The notes: a model not told the origin generated them from the sequence alone. DNA of 64,000 nt from Terrisporobacter mayombei (GCF_020748465.1 NZ_JAHZMP010000003.1:1-64000), one strand, 5' to 3'. Counted from the stretch's first letter, positions 33,430-42,742 are shown. Program-made: numbers and translations.

Positions 33430-34860
33430 TTAAAATCTAAAATCACGTTCTCCATCTTCAATTTTAATTAATCTTTCTTCTACTATTTCTCTAACTTTAT
33501 CTTTAGGTATTTTTTTAACTTCTTTTTTTATTAAATTTTCACCAGATTCTTTTGTAGATTTTGATGCATAGTCTTCTAAATATTCCTTTAAAGTCATAAT
33601 AGCATTTGGCTGACAACAATTTGCTATTTGACCATTTTTGCATAGCGCCATAAATCTATCTCCTGTTCTTCCTTCTCTATAACAGGCAGTACAGAAACTT
33701 GGTATATAATTCATATCTAGTAGCCAGTTTACAACTTCATCTAAAGTTCTATCATCATCCACATCAAATTGAGCACTTGTTATTTCTTCCTTTATACCTT
33801 TCGCTCTATCTGCATATCCGCCAACACTTGTTGATGATGCTCCACTTATTTGTGACACTCCTAAATGTAATACTTTTTCTCTAGTTTTTTGAGATTCTCT
33901 TGTTGAAACTATCATTCCTGTATAAGGTACTGCTAAACGAATTATTGCCACTATTTTTTGGAATATTTCATCTGATAAAGCTTCTGGGAATTCAGATACA
34001 TCTATATCATCAGCTGGGCGAAGTCTTGGTACACTTATTGTATGTGGTCCAACTCCAAATGCAGCTTCTAAATGTTCAGCATGCATTAATATTCCTACTA
34101 ACTCATATTTATAAGTGCTAAGTCCATATAGTACACCCAAACCTACATCATCTATTCCAGCCTCCATAGCCCTATCATGAGATTCAGTATGATAATTATA
34201 ATCATGTTTTGGACCTGTTGGATGAAGTTTTTCATAAGATTCTTTATTATAAGTTTCTTGGAATAGTATATATGTACCTATACCTGCATCTTTCAATTTT
34301 TCATAGTTTTCTATAGTTGTAGCGGCTATATTTACATTTACTCTACGAATTGCTCCATTTTTATGTTTTATACTATAAATAGTATTTATAGATTCTAATA
34401 TATATTCTATTGGGTTATTTTTTGGATCTTCCCCTGCTTCTAAAGCAAGTCTTTTATGACCTAAATCCTGTAATGCTATTACTTCCCTCTTTATTTCTTC
34501 TTGAGTTAATTTTTTTCTAGCTATTTTTTTGTTTTTTAAATGATAAGGACAGTATACACATCCATTTACACAATAATTTGATAAGTACAATGGAGCAAAC
34601 ATTACAATACGATTTCCATAAAATCTTTTTTTAATATCTTCTGCCATTTTAAACATTCTTTCGATTAATTCTTCATCTTCACATTCAAGTAAGGTTGCAG
34701 CTTCTCTGTGAGTTAATCCTTTTGCTCTATTGGCTTTATCTAATATTCCTTCGATTAATTCTTTATTTCCTTTATTTGATTTTGCATACTCTAGACTTTC
34801 TAAAATCTCCTCATGATTGATAAATTCTTCTGCCTTTCTTGATTTTGGATCATAAACCAT
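33430..34860 (-). CDS. hydG: [FeFe]-hydrogenase maturase HydG (radical SAM tyrosine lyase)
   Basis: Cleaves tyrosine to supply the CO and cyanide ligands of the [FeFe]-hydrogenase H-cluster. The 476-residue protein has the radical SAM cluster motif CVNGCVYC (Cys97, Cys101, Cys104). The HydG-specific C-terminal cluster reads CTAC (Cys390, Cys393) and Cys416 (CX2CX22C). That tail separates HydG from ThiH. The upstream gene is unrelated and hydE, hydF and hydA are not in the window. AGGAG precedes the ATG. A structured leader with a terminator lies immediately upstream. Confidence 0.95.
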   Translation of the reverse strand: MVYDPKSRKAEEFINHEEILESLEYAKSNKGNKELIEGILDKANRAKGLTHREAATLLECEDEELIERMFKMAEDIKKRFYGNRIVMFAPLYLSNYCVNGCVYCPYHLKNKKIARKKLTQEEIKREVIALQDLGHKRLALEAGEDPKNNPIEYILESINTIYSIKHKNGAIRRVNVNIAATTIENYEKLKDAGIGTYILFQETYNKESYEKLHPTGPKHDYNYHTESHDRAMEAGIDDVGLGVLYGLSTYKYELVGILMHAEHLEAAFGVGPHTISVPRLRPADDIDVSEFPEALSDEIFQKIVAIIRLAVPYTGMIVSTRESQKTREKVLHLGVSQISGASSTSVGGYADRAKGIKEEITSAQFDVDDDRTLDEVVNWLLDMNYIPSFCTACYREGRTGDRFMALCKNGQIANCCQPNAIMTLKEYLEDYASKSTKESGENLIKKEVKKIPKDKVREIVEERLIKIEDGERDFRF

Positions 34861-35100
34861 ACTATTTCTCCTCCTAAAAATGTTTTTGCTGACAAATTAG
34901 AAGACATATATTATTAAGCACAAAAAACCTTCGCCCACTGCGAAGGTTATCATAAACTTAATATATCACTGTCTTTTTACTTAAGATTTGTCTTAGTAAT
35001 CAGACTAATTTTACATTATGATTACCTTCCCCCTCAGATGATACTTTAGGGTCAGCCTAATTAAATAATATCACTTTTTACATATCTTAGGTGGTTTTTA
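34861..35100 (-). ncRNA. Structured hydG leader with a terminator; unassigned regulatory RNA
   Basis: A perfect terminator (34926-34934 with 34940-34948, then six T on the minus strand) lies 65 bases before the hydG start. The terminator's first arm also lies inside 34942-34955, which is complementary, with one mismatch, to 35016-35029. That gives a mutually exclusive long-range helix enclosing about 60 bases. Further upstream is a CCCT/AGGG hairpin and GGGGGAAGG. This is the layout of a transcription-attenuation riboswitch, in which closing the long-range helix would open the terminator. I could not match it to any class I know. Confidence 0.55.
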
Positions 35101-35114
35101 TTCGATTTTTAATT

Positions 35115-35160
35115 AAATAAATAAAGCACTCCTCATAACTCTATGGGAGTGCTTTATTTA
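35115..35160 (-). terminator. Intrinsic terminator after the AAA_28-CYTH gene
   Basis: AAATAAAGCACTCC pairs with GGAGTGCTTTATTT around a 14-base loop, immediately past the stop. Confidence 0.88.
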
Positions 35161-35161
35161 T

Positions 35162-36271
35162 CTATTTACATACATAATTTCTTTTTGATATTTCGTAGTT
35201 TGAATACATTGAATCTTTTGTTACATCTGCCTTTATGTTTAAAAAGTCCGGAAGTAATATCTTTCCATTTTGATCTGTAGCTTCTATTTCCAATATTCCA
35301 TATTTTTTATCATTGTTAAATACGTCTAATTTAAAATATTGATTTTCATATACAAAACAGTGACGAGTCTTTATTATTGTGAATAATTGGTTATCTATTT
35401 CAGATAAATATGTTAAATATAGTTTATCACTTATCTTCTTTTCTTTTCTAAAGGTTCTATAATTATTAACTCTTTCCTTTTCAGTATAGTAATATGAATA
35501 ATTTTCTCCATTTCCTATTTGTCTAATCCTTCTTTCCACATCTTGATTAGAAGATTTTAAGTAATGCTGAACTATATCCATTTTTTCTGAAGTATTTATT
35601 ATATTGTTTATGTCTATATTTTCAACATCTACTAAGTATTTGCGTATAGTTCCCGTTGGCATATGTTCATCTAAATCATTGTAGATTTCTTTTAATACTC
35701 TTTCTACTTTTCCTTCAAAATCTGTAGAGTTATCAAATATCCTTAAACGAGGATGTCCTACCCAAGCATTTAATGTTAATTCATCTATTTGCCTTGCGTC
35801 CTCTAATGATTCACTTCTAGCTGCATTATTAGCTAATGTGTAATGTTCTTCTGCTCCATTAGCAGTTGTTACTAAATGTAGTACTAAATCATATCTATCT
35901 ATTAATTCATTTTCAGTTGTTCCAAATTTATCTAATATTACTTCAAATTCTTCCTTTGATACGTAAGCTTTATTGTCTAATAATCCTCTATCATAAAGTA
36001 TTATTATCTTTTCAGAATCCATTTCTTTAGCTGCTTTTTCATAAACTTCTTCTTTCTTAAATTGAAGGTTTAAAAGATAGTCCTGAAATATGAACATGTT
36101 ATCCTTACTACCAAGTGGTGAAACACCACCTCTCATTAATTCTGTTGCTGTTTCTGAAACTATTAAAACTTTGTACCCTTTTTCTTTAAAGGTATTCTCT
36201 ATTAAATTAAGCATTGTACTTTTACCAGAGCAAGGGCCTCCAGTTATTACAATTTTTTTTATAGCTTTCAT
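35162..36271 (-). CDS. P-loop (AAA_28) kinase-like ATPase fused to a CYTH-like domain
   Basis: A 369-residue cytoplasmic protein. Residues 1-190 are a P-loop domain of the AAA_28 type, resembling nucleoside and NadR-like kinases: Walker A GGPCSGKST near residue 11, a YDRGLLDNKAY segment near 94 with the DRG of kinases, and GHPRLRIFDNS near 177. Residues about 205-365 look like a CYTH/triphosphate-tunnel domain, with alternating basic and acidic strands beginning IRKYLVDVEN, then VERRIRQIG, and later KLYLTYLSEI. The same pairing is known in a few uncharacterised bacterial and eukaryotic proteins. The substrate is unknown. GGAGG precedes the ATG. Confidence 0.78.
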   Translation of the reverse strand: MKAIKKIVITGGPCSGKSTMLNLIENTFKEKGYKVLIVSETATELMRGGVSPLGSKDNMFIFQDYLLNLQFKKEEVYEKAAKEMDSEKIIILYDRGLLDNKAYVSKEEFEVILDKFGTTENELIDRYDLVLHLVTTANGAEEHYTLANNAARSESLEDARQIDELTLNAWVGHPRLRIFDNSTDFEGKVERVLKEIYNDLDEHMPTGTIRKYLVDVENIDINNIINTSEKMDIVQHYLKSSNQDVERRIRQIGNGENYSYYYTEKERVNNYRTFRKEKKISDKLYLTYLSEIDNQLFTIIKTRHCFVYENQYFKLDVFNNDKKYGILEIEATDQNGKILLPDFLNIKADVTKDSMYSNYEISKRNYVCK

Positions 36272-36539
36272 TTTGGTTCCTCCAATATTTTCAGATATCT
36301 TGTTATATTTATATATAAAACATTTTCTGTTTTTGTAATCTTAAAAAACGACACTTTTCTATTATATTGCATTTTTGTAAAAAGTGAATAGTTTTTTTGT
36401 TTCCAATTTTATTATTCATATTAATATAATTTTCCTACATATATTATTCTTTATAATTTTCTACAAATTATTATCATATTTCCTACTTATTAATTACAAA
36501 TTATCTACCTATTATATAACGTATAAACATCAACAATTA
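36272..36539. other. AT-rich intergenic stretch
   Basis: Contains the ribosome binding site and presumably the promoter of the minus-strand AAA_28-CYTH gene near 36280-36330. Beyond that I see no gene, repeat or structured RNA. Confidence 0.5.
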
Positions 36540-36572
36540 AAAACCTTGAATCTTTTTATCCAAGGCTTTTAT
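36540..36572 (-). terminator. Terminator-like hairpin downstream of a coding remnant
   Basis: On the minus strand GCCTTG pairs with CAAGGT around an A-rich centre and runs into T residues. It lies just after the decayed frame ending at 36587. Confidence 0.5.
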
Positions 36573-36586
36573 TATTTTAATTTATA

Positions 36587-36772
36587 TTATTGTCTTGATT
36601 TTATTAACGCTTCAACTTCTTCAACCTACGTCATTGAATGTATGATGCCTTTTCTTAATGTTACTATTGATGCAGTTGCACTATCAAAAGATATTATTTC
36701 AACAAAATCTATATGTACATGACGTTCTTCACTACCATACCCGCCATTAAAATGATTATAGCAATAATAATA
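36587..36772 (-). pseudogene. Coding remnant of unknown family, interrupted by a stop
   Basis: On the minus strand a frame open from 36772 reads GGYGSEERHVHIDFVEIISF, then DSATASIVTLRKGIIHSMT, a TAG, then VEEVEALIKSRQ and TAA at 36587. The sequence looks like real protein and continues sensibly past the in-frame stop. The N-terminus and a ribosome binding site are missing. A terminator-like hairpin follows. I do not recognise the family. Confidence 0.4.
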
Positions 36773-36834
36773 TTACCAAACAATACAAATAATACTATTA
36801 AAGAATTCTCTAATACATTAGGAAAGGATTTTAT

Positions 36835-37641
36835 ATGAAAAAAATTGGAATGAGAAACATAAAAACTGGTATTTCCGTTTTCTTTGCCACTTTAGCTGGA
36901 TATTTAGGCATAGTTGAAACTCCAGTTTATACAGTATCTGTTTGTGTATTTTCTATAAAAAACACTATAAAAGGTTCTATTAAAGATTCCTGGTCTAGAG
37001 TTTTAGGCACCTTGCTTGGTGGTTTAATTGGCTTTTTATGTGCACTTTTTTTTAAAGGGAATATTATTTCAGCTACTTTAGGAGTAATTTTAATTATATA
37101 TATTTGTAATATATTAAAAATTTCTGATTCCTCTGCCATAGCGTCTGTAACCTTTATTTCTATATGTTTAGGCGTTGGTAATAATCATCCACTAAATTAT
37201 TCTATTATGAGAACTATAGATACTTTAGTAGGAGTAATTATAGCTTTAGTTGTTAATTATGCTGTAAGTCGCAAAAAATATATAAAATACTTATGGTCAT
37301 CTTTCAACGCTGCTTATAATGACTGTTTACATATTATTCATTCCATGGTAAAAAATACAGATTTTTCTTCATTATATATAAAACTTAATAAGAAACACTC
37401 TGAACTACAGGAATATTACAATCAATTAATAGATGAAATTCCTTATTCTAAGGAAACTCATGATATAAACACTTTATATTATAAATTTGACATCGCAGAG
37501 CAATTAATACACCATATTCATGGTCTATATTTAATAGAAAAAAAAGTTTCTTCTACGGATGCTGTTTTAAACGAATCCATATATAAATATCACAAAAATA
37601 ATATTTTATCACTTATGGAACAATCCAAAGAACAAAAATAA
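36835..37641 (+). CDS. Aromatic acid exporter (ArAE)-family membrane protein
   Basis: A 268-residue protein. Residues about 8-150 hold four to five membrane helices with the ArAE signature: GMRNIKTGISVFFATLAGYL at the start, SVCVFSIKNTIKGSIKDSWS, RVLGTLLGGLIGFL, and MRTIDTLVGVIIALVVNY. The rest is a cytoplasmic helical domain rich in His and Tyr. Family members are linked to export of aromatic acids or are FUSC-like. The substrate here is unknown. AGGAAAGG precedes the ATG. It is convergent with tpx. Confidence 0.88.
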   Translation: MKKIGMRNIKTGISVFFATLAGYLGIVETPVYTVSVCVFSIKNTIKGSIKDSWSRVLGTLLGGLIGFLCALFFKGNIISATLGVILIIYICNILKISDSSAIASVTFISICLGVGNNHPLNYSIMRTIDTLVGVIIALVVNYAVSRKKYIKYLWSSFNAAYNDCLHIIHSMVKNTDFSSLYIKLNKKHSELQEYYNQLIDEIPYSKETHDINTLYYKFDIAEQLIHHIHGLYLIEKKVSSTDAVLNESIYKYHKNNILSLMEQSKEQK

Positions 37642-37644
37642 AAT

Positions 37645-37672
37645 CCAGGAAAAATCATAATTTTCCCTGAAT
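37645..37672. terminator. Convergent terminator (ArAE gene / tpx)
   Basis: CAGGAAAAA pairs with TTTTCCCTG with one mismatch, between stops at 37641 and 37680. Confidence 0.7.
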
Positions 37673-37679
37673 TTATCCT

Positions 37680-38168
37680 TTATTTTAATGCTTCTAATGC
37701 TTTATCATAATTTGGTTCATTTGTAATTTCTTCTAAATATTCCACATATACAACTTTGTTATTTTCATCTACAACAAATACTGCTCTAGATAAAAGTCCA
37801 AGCTCATTTATATAAACTCCATAATTATTTCCGAATTCTCTATCTTTGTAATCTGAAACTGTTTTTACTCTATCTATTCCAGCACCACCACACCATCTTC
37901 CTTGAGCAAATGGTAAGTCCATAGATACTGTATAAATTGTTACATTTTCATCTAATTTCGTTGCTTCTTGGTTAAATTTTTTAACTTCCATATCACAAAC
38001 TGGAGTATCTAAAGATGGCACTGTTAAAAATACTCTTTTTCCTTTTGTGTCACTAAGTTTTAATGGATTTAAATCATTATCTACAACAGTAAAATCAGGA
38101 GCCATATCTCCTACCTTTACTTGAGTTCCTTTTAATGTTAATGGATTTCCTTGAAATGTTACTTTCAT
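37680..38168 (-). CDS. tpx: Thiol peroxidase (atypical 2-Cys peroxiredoxin)
   Basis: Reduces hydrogen and alkyl peroxides with electrons from thioredoxin. The 162-residue protein has the peroxidatic Cys58 in PSLDTPVCDMEVKKFN and the Tpx-type resolving Cys93 in GRWCGGAG. Length is normal. GGAGGT lies before the ATG. It is a single-gene unit. Its likely reductant, thioredoxin, is encoded at 6681. Confidence 0.95.
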   Translation of the reverse strand: MKVTFQGNPLTLKGTQVKVGDMAPDFTVVDNDLNPLKLSDTKGKRVFLTVPSLDTPVCDMEVKKFNQEATKLDENVTIYTVSMDLPFAQGRWCGGAGIDRVKTVSDYKDREFGNNYGVYINELGLLSRAVFVVDENNKVVYVEYLEEITNEPNYDKALEALK

Positions 38169-38274
38169 AATAATACCTCCTACAAAAATTATTACTATAA
38201 TTAGTTTTAAGTTTTACTATATTACTTATACCCATATTTATTTTAATTAAATTAATAATTTTAATTTACATAAT

Positions 38275-38315
38275 AAAAAATGGATAAACAAAATAAATTG
38301 CTTATCCATTCCATA
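38275..38315 (-). terminator. Intrinsic terminator after the APC permease gene
   Basis: AATGGATAAGC pairs with GTTTATCCATT (one G-T) around an A/T loop and runs into T residues on the minus strand. Confidence 0.75.
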
Positions 38316-38327
38316 GATATGTATAAT

Positions 38328-39656
38328 TTAAGCACTAAGCTTATTATCTTTATTTCTCTTGTTGTATACCTTTGTCATATAGAAGTATAATGGCACAACT
38401 AAAATCATACCACCAAGTCCCCATACTATTTTCATAGGTGCATCTATTCCTGCTTTTACTAATAATACTACACTTAATAATGTTGCAAATACTGGTACAA
38501 ATGCTCCACCTGGTATTTTAAAGCTCACTTCTTTGCCCGCAAATTTCTTTCTTAATATTAATACAGCTAAACAAGTTGGTATGTATTGTATAAATCTAGA
38601 TACAACACTTATTTGAGATAATGTTGTAAATGAACCAGACCAAGCTATTAAAAGTGTACCGATTACAGATACTATAACTGATACATAAGGAACTCCTTTA
38701 GAGTTAGTTTTTCCTAAAAATGCTGGCATTAGACCTTGTTCAGCTAAAGCTGCTCCTGATCTTGGTGTAAATATAGAAGATGCTATATTTATACCACCAA
38801 CAGATATTATAGTTCCTATTGTTATTATATATCCACCAGCACTTCCCATAATTACTTTAGCTGCATCTGCAACAGGATTTGCCGCTCCACTTAAATCATT
38901 TCCTAAAATACCTATACTTACTGCTAAAACTAAAACATATACTAAAGACACTATAAGCATGACTACTGTTAACGCTCTAGGCACATTTTTTCTTGGGTTT
39001 TCCATATCATTAGCAGCTACAGCCAATGATTCAAAGCCTGTAAATGCATAGAATAAAGAAATTGCAACAGCAACAAATGCTGAAGATGTAGTTTTTCCTT
39101 CTGGTATTATTACGAAGGGTTGGAAGTTACCACCTTTTATAAAAAATATACCTATCGCAATAAAGAATACTAATGGAACAAGCTTTCCAATTGTCATTAT
39201 ATTATTTAATATTTTTGATGATTCAACACCCATTAAACTTACACAACCTAAACCAACTAATAAAATACCTATAATTACATTTTTAATAAATGGATCTGCC
39301 GCTTGTGGCCAAATTGATGATAGAACAACTGCAAAGAAATTTGCCATTGTTGCCCAAGCTATCATACTTACTGCCCATTTCATCACTCCAACTTGAAAAC
39401 CTACGAAATCACCAAATGCTTCTTTTGCATAAAGGTAAGGTCCCCCATTTTCTTCAAACCAACTTCCAGCTTCTGCAAAACATAGTGCTATAGATATTGC
39501 TAATAACATACAAAAACCTAGTACCAGTATACTTGATGGCCCAACTTGAGAATAAGCTTCTCCTGGTAGTCCAAATATTCCTGTTCCTATTATGGCATTA
39601 ATTCCTAACAGTACAATACTTCCAAATCCCATTTTTTTAACCGTATTTTTACTCAT
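38328..39656 (-). CDS. APC-superfamily amino acid permease
   Basis: A 442-residue transporter with twelve membrane helices. The APC consensus is clear: GIFGLPGEAYSQVGP near residue 25 (the unwound helix-1 GxxG region), YAFTGFESLAVAANDMENPR near 205, and NIASSIFTPRSG near 280. It follows the gamma-glutamyl-GABA hydrolase-like gene by 81 bases, downstream of a sigma-54 promoter, so it probably imports the amine or gamma-glutamyl compound that the enzyme handles. GGAGG precedes the ATG. Confidence 0.9.
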   Translation of the reverse strand: MSKNTVKKMGFGSIVLLGINAIIGTGIFGLPGEAYSQVGPSSILVLGFCMLLAISIALCFAEAGSWFEENGGPYLYAKEAFGDFVGFQVGVMKWAVSMIAWATMANFFAVVLSSIWPQAADPFIKNVIIGILLVGLGCVSLMGVESSKILNNIMTIGKLVPLVFFIAIGIFFIKGGNFQPFVIIPEGKTTSSAFVAVAISLFYAFTGFESLAVAANDMENPRKNVPRALTVVMLIVSLVYVLVLAVSIGILGNDLSGAANPVADAAKVIMGSAGGYIITIGTIISVGGINIASSIFTPRSGAALAEQGLMPAFLGKTNSKGVPYVSVIVSVIGTLLIAWSGSFTTLSQISVVSRFIQYIPTCLAVLILRKKFAGKEVSFKIPGGAFVPVFATLLSVVLLVKAGIDAPMKIVWGLGGMILVVPLYFYMTKVYNKRNKDNKLSA

Positions 39657-39737
39657 GGTTAATCCTCCTAATTAAATAATTATCTTGTTTTAGAGTTTTT
39701 TATTACTTCCGTAAACTGCATTAATAAAAGTATTATT

Positions 39738-40469
39738 TTATTTACAAGCTTCTTCTACTAAAGCTGTAAATATTTTTTTCATTACTGTATTTTCTTTAGC
39801 CATCATTTCTGGATGCCATTGAATACCTATTACAAATTGTTCTCCTTCTTTTTCTATTGCTTCCACAACTCCATCTTTGGCATTAGCACTAACAATATAT
39901 CCTGGAGCTACTTTATTCACCGCTAAGTGATGGAAACTATTTGCTAGTACTGTAGTTTCATCTAATATTTTATGTAATCTTGTTCCTTCTTTTATTTCTA
40001 CTGTATGTGTAGCAACATTTGATAAATGTTGTTGGTTATGTTTTATATAGCATCCTTCAATTAAGGATAAATCTTGATATAAACTTCCTCCTTCTGCAAC
40101 ATTTATTATTTGCTCACCTCTACAAATTCCTAAAATAGGCTTATTCATTTCTAAAGCAATTTTTAATAACTTTATATCAAATTCATCTCTTTTAGGTAGA
40201 ATACCACCTAATTTACTATGTGGCTCTTCTCCATATTGTAATGGATTCACATCGTGTCCACCTGATAATATTAAAGCATCTAAGTTTGATACTTGGCACC
40301 TTATAAGATCTTCATTATTTATCATTGGTACTATATAAGGTATTGCATCACAACTTGCTACAGTTTGAACATAATCATTATTTACATAAGCTCTTTCATA
40401 ACCAGGAAACATTCCACCTTCATCCACAAGTATGCTACCTGATATTCCTATAACTGTTTTTTTCTTCAT
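39738..40469 (-). CDS. Class I glutamine amidotransferase-like hydrolase (PuuD type)
   Basis: A 243-residue enzyme of the gamma-glutamyl-gamma-aminobutyrate hydrolase family, which splits gamma-glutamyl amides. The class I amidotransferase triad is present: Cys116 in GICRGEQ, His219 and Glu221 in QWHPEMM. The SGGHDVNPLQYGEEP segment is typical of PuuD-like proteins. It is the first gene after a -24/-12 promoter, followed by an APC permease, next to a sigma-54 activator. This fits use of putrescine-, GABA- or glutamine-derived compounds, but the true substrate is inference. Confidence 0.88.
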   Translation of the reverse strand: MKKKTVIGISGSILVDEGGMFPGYERAYVNNDYVQTVASCDAIPYIVPMINNEDLIRCQVSNLDALILSGGHDVNPLQYGEEPHSKLGGILPKRDEFDIKLLKIALEMNKPILGICRGEQIINVAEGGSLYQDLSLIEGCYIKHNQQHLSNVATHTVEIKEGTRLHKILDETTVLANSFHHLAVNKVAPGYIVSANAKDGVVEAIEKEGEQFVIGIQWHPEMMAKENTVMKKIFTALVEEACK

Positions 40470-40522
40470 ATAAATTTCTCCATTTCTTTGATATTATAAA
40501 CTTTTTTACATTCCAATATATT

Positions 40523-40539
40523 AGCAATTTGTGTGCCAA
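40523..40539 (-). promoter_or_regulatory. Sigma-54 (-24/-12) promoter
   Basis: The minus strand reads TTGGCACACAAATTGCT, matching the sigma-54 consensus TGGCAC-N5-TTGCW with correct spacing. It lies about 55 bases upstream of the PuuD-type gene, whose neighbour encodes a sigma-54 activator. I see no obvious activator site between here and 40690. Confidence 0.88.
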
Positions 40540-40693
40540 CTTTTTAAAATCATCATAATTTTTTAATTTCATTTTATATTTAGTAATTTCACATTAAAAT
40601 AGTTCAATTCTTAACAATTCAAAGAAATATTTTTCTTTTTTTATTATCACATATTGTTTTGTATTTACTTTTATTTGAATTTTATATTTAAAT

Positions 40694-40748
40694 AATAAAA
40701 TAGGTAGATAAATAGGTTTAAAAACAACCTATTTATCTACCTATTTTA
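40694..40748. terminator. Long hairpin terminator after the sigma-54 activator gene
   Basis: AAAATAGGTAGATAAATAGG pairs almost perfectly with CCTATTTATCTACCTATTTT. The arm nearest the gene overlaps its stop codon at 40733. Confidence 0.88.
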
Positions 40749-42742
40749 TTTAGTAATCTTATACCTTTATTAGTTAGTTCACTACCTTTTCTTCCAGCTT
40801 CACTTTCTATAATATCAAGTTCCTTTAATGAAGCAAGTATATTTCTAACTTCACCTTCACTAATAACAACTTCCTTCTCTTTTAATCTATTCATTATGCT
40901 GCTTCTTCCAGCTGATTTGTTTTCCAAATTAAAATCTCTAATTATATCAATTACTTCTATTATTTTATTCAATCCAAATTTCATTTGTATATTTTTAATA
41001 TCTTCATCTAGATCATAATTTAAAAGATAATAAGGTAAATTTTCTATTGTTACTTTATTATTTTCTACCATTGTATCTATATACAGTGCTACATTTCTCA
41101 ACTCTCTAATATTACCCGGCCAATCATATTTATTTAAGATATTTTTTACTTCATCACTTAATTCGCGTTTATTTGGTATAAATGATTGTAATAGCATAAG
41201 TATATCTTCTTTTCTATCTTTTAAAGCTGGTATATTAATAGGTAAAACATTTATCCTATAATACAAATCGGATCTAAACTTTTCTTCTTTGACCATCTTG
41301 AATAAATCTCTATTGGTTGCAGCTATTATCCTAACATCAATATTTATTATGTTGTTTGATCCAATGCGCATAACCTGTTGTTCTTGTATAACACGAAGTA
41401 ATTTTGTTTGAACATATACTGGCATATCACCTATTTCATCTAAGAATATTGTCCCATTATTAGCTTGCTCAAATAATCCCTTTTTACCTCCTCTTAATGC
41501 ACCTGTAAATGAACCTTCTTCATATCCAAACAATTCACTTTCCATTAAGCTTTCTGGCATGGCTGCACAATTTACAGCAATAAAGGGCTGATTAGCTCTT
41601 AAAGATTCATTATGTATCGATTGGGCCATTAATTCTTTTCCTGTACCACTTTCTCCAGTAATTAATACAGTATGATCAGACTTTGCAATCCTTTTCGCTA
41701 ACTTTATAGTATTTTCTAAAATTAGAGACTGGGTTTTAATGTCATCAAAATTATATCTAGCTATTTGTCCACTATATCTTAACTTTTTACTAAGATTTTG
41801 CTCTAATTTTTTAATATGAGTGATTTCTTGAATACAAAAATAAGTACCAGTATTTTTACCAAAACTATTTATTTTATATTTGTTTATATTCAAATATTTA
41901 TTCTTGAACTTAACTACTTCATCCTCAGCTTCTTTTAATTCAAAAATTTTTTTTACTTCTACATTATCTATATCTGTGACTTTCATACCAACTATATATT
42001 CATCCATATCTAATATATTTTTTAAGCTTTCATTACATATAGTTATCTCATTTTTATTTGAAATTAATATCATTCCATTTTGAGATAAATTTATTATAGA
42101 GTTCAATTCTTCATTTATAATAGTTAAATGCTTATATGTGTTGTTAATTCCAGAGTATAAGCTTATAACTTCATCACAATATTTAATTAGATTTTTTGTA
42201 ACATCTTTATCTTCAATTTTTAATTTAGTCATTATTTGAATAAATGTTGAACTATCTATATATCTATGCCCTAGATCAATTATATTTTCTATATAATTTG
42301 GAACTAAATTTGACTCTCCAGGTGTAACTGCAACTTTAATATTGCTTTGATCTATGTTTTTATTGTACAAAACGAAGTTAAGATGATTTACACCTAAACC
42401 ATACAAACTTGATATGGTTTCTATTATAGTATGTTCATTATCATTTACAACTAAAACATCCATACCTTCTGGTAACGCAAATAATTTATAAATATCCTTT
42501 TGTCTAATACTTCTATTTATTTTTATAATTTTACTAGTATCATCTACATACTCTTTTACTTTTACAACCCTATCATTAATCATAACAAGTATTACATCGT
42601 CATCTATTAAATGATTTTTTTCAAGATTTTTAAACTGATAATTATTTATTTTTACTTTTTCACCAAATATTAATCTAATATTTTCATTTAAAAATATTTC
42701 TAGTTTTGTTACTCCATCTGTAACTATTCCTATTGTTTTCAT
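40733..42742 (-). CDS. Sigma-54-dependent transcriptional activator
   Basis: A 669-residue enhancer-binding protein. Residues 1-195 form a sensor region I cannot name, possibly two alpha/beta parts. A PAS domain lies at about 215-320. The AAA+ domain (about 335-575) has Walker A GESGTGKE at 363-370, GSFTGA at 410-415 (the sigma-54 contact loop, Ser for the usual Ala) and FLDEIGDMP as Walker B. The C-terminus (about 595-669) is a winged-helix-like DNA-binding region and not the usual Fis helix. GGGGGAAAAG precedes the ATG. It most likely drives the adjacent -24/-12 promoter. Confidence 0.92.
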   Translation of the reverse strand: MKTIGIVTDGVTKLEIFLNENIRLIFGEKVKINNYQFKNLEKNHLIDDDVILVMINDRVVKVKEYVDDTSKIIKINRSIRQKDIYKLFALPEGMDVLVVNDNEHTIIETISSLYGLGVNHLNFVLYNKNIDQSNIKVAVTPGESNLVPNYIENIIDLGHRYIDSSTFIQIMTKLKIEDKDVTKNLIKYCDEVISLYSGINNTYKHLTIINEELNSIINLSQNGMILISNKNEITICNESLKNILDMDEYIVGMKVTDIDNVEVKKIFELKEAEDEVVKFKNKYLNINKYKINSFGKNTGTYFCIQEITHIKKLEQNLSKKLRYSGQIARYNFDDIKTQSLILENTIKLAKRIAKSDHTVLITGESGTGKELMAQSIHNESLRANQPFIAVNCAAMPESLMESELFGYEEGSFTGALRGGKKGLFEQANNGTIFLDEIGDMPVYVQTKLLRVIQEQQVMRIGSNNIINIDVRIIAATNRDLFKMVKEEKFRSDLYYRINVLPINIPALKDRKEDILMLLQSFIPNKRELSDEVKNILNKYDWPGNIRELRNVALYIDTMVENNKVTIENLPYYLLNYDLDEDIKNIQMKFGLNKIIEVIDIIRDFNLENKSAGRSSIMNRLKEKEVVISEGEVRNILASLKELDIIESEAGRKGSELTNKGIRLLNKIGR

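Noticed and set aside
36384..36722. Plus-strand frame of 112 codons
   Set aside because: No ribosome binding site and AT-driven composition. Its 3' part is antisense to a better coding remnant on the minus strand.
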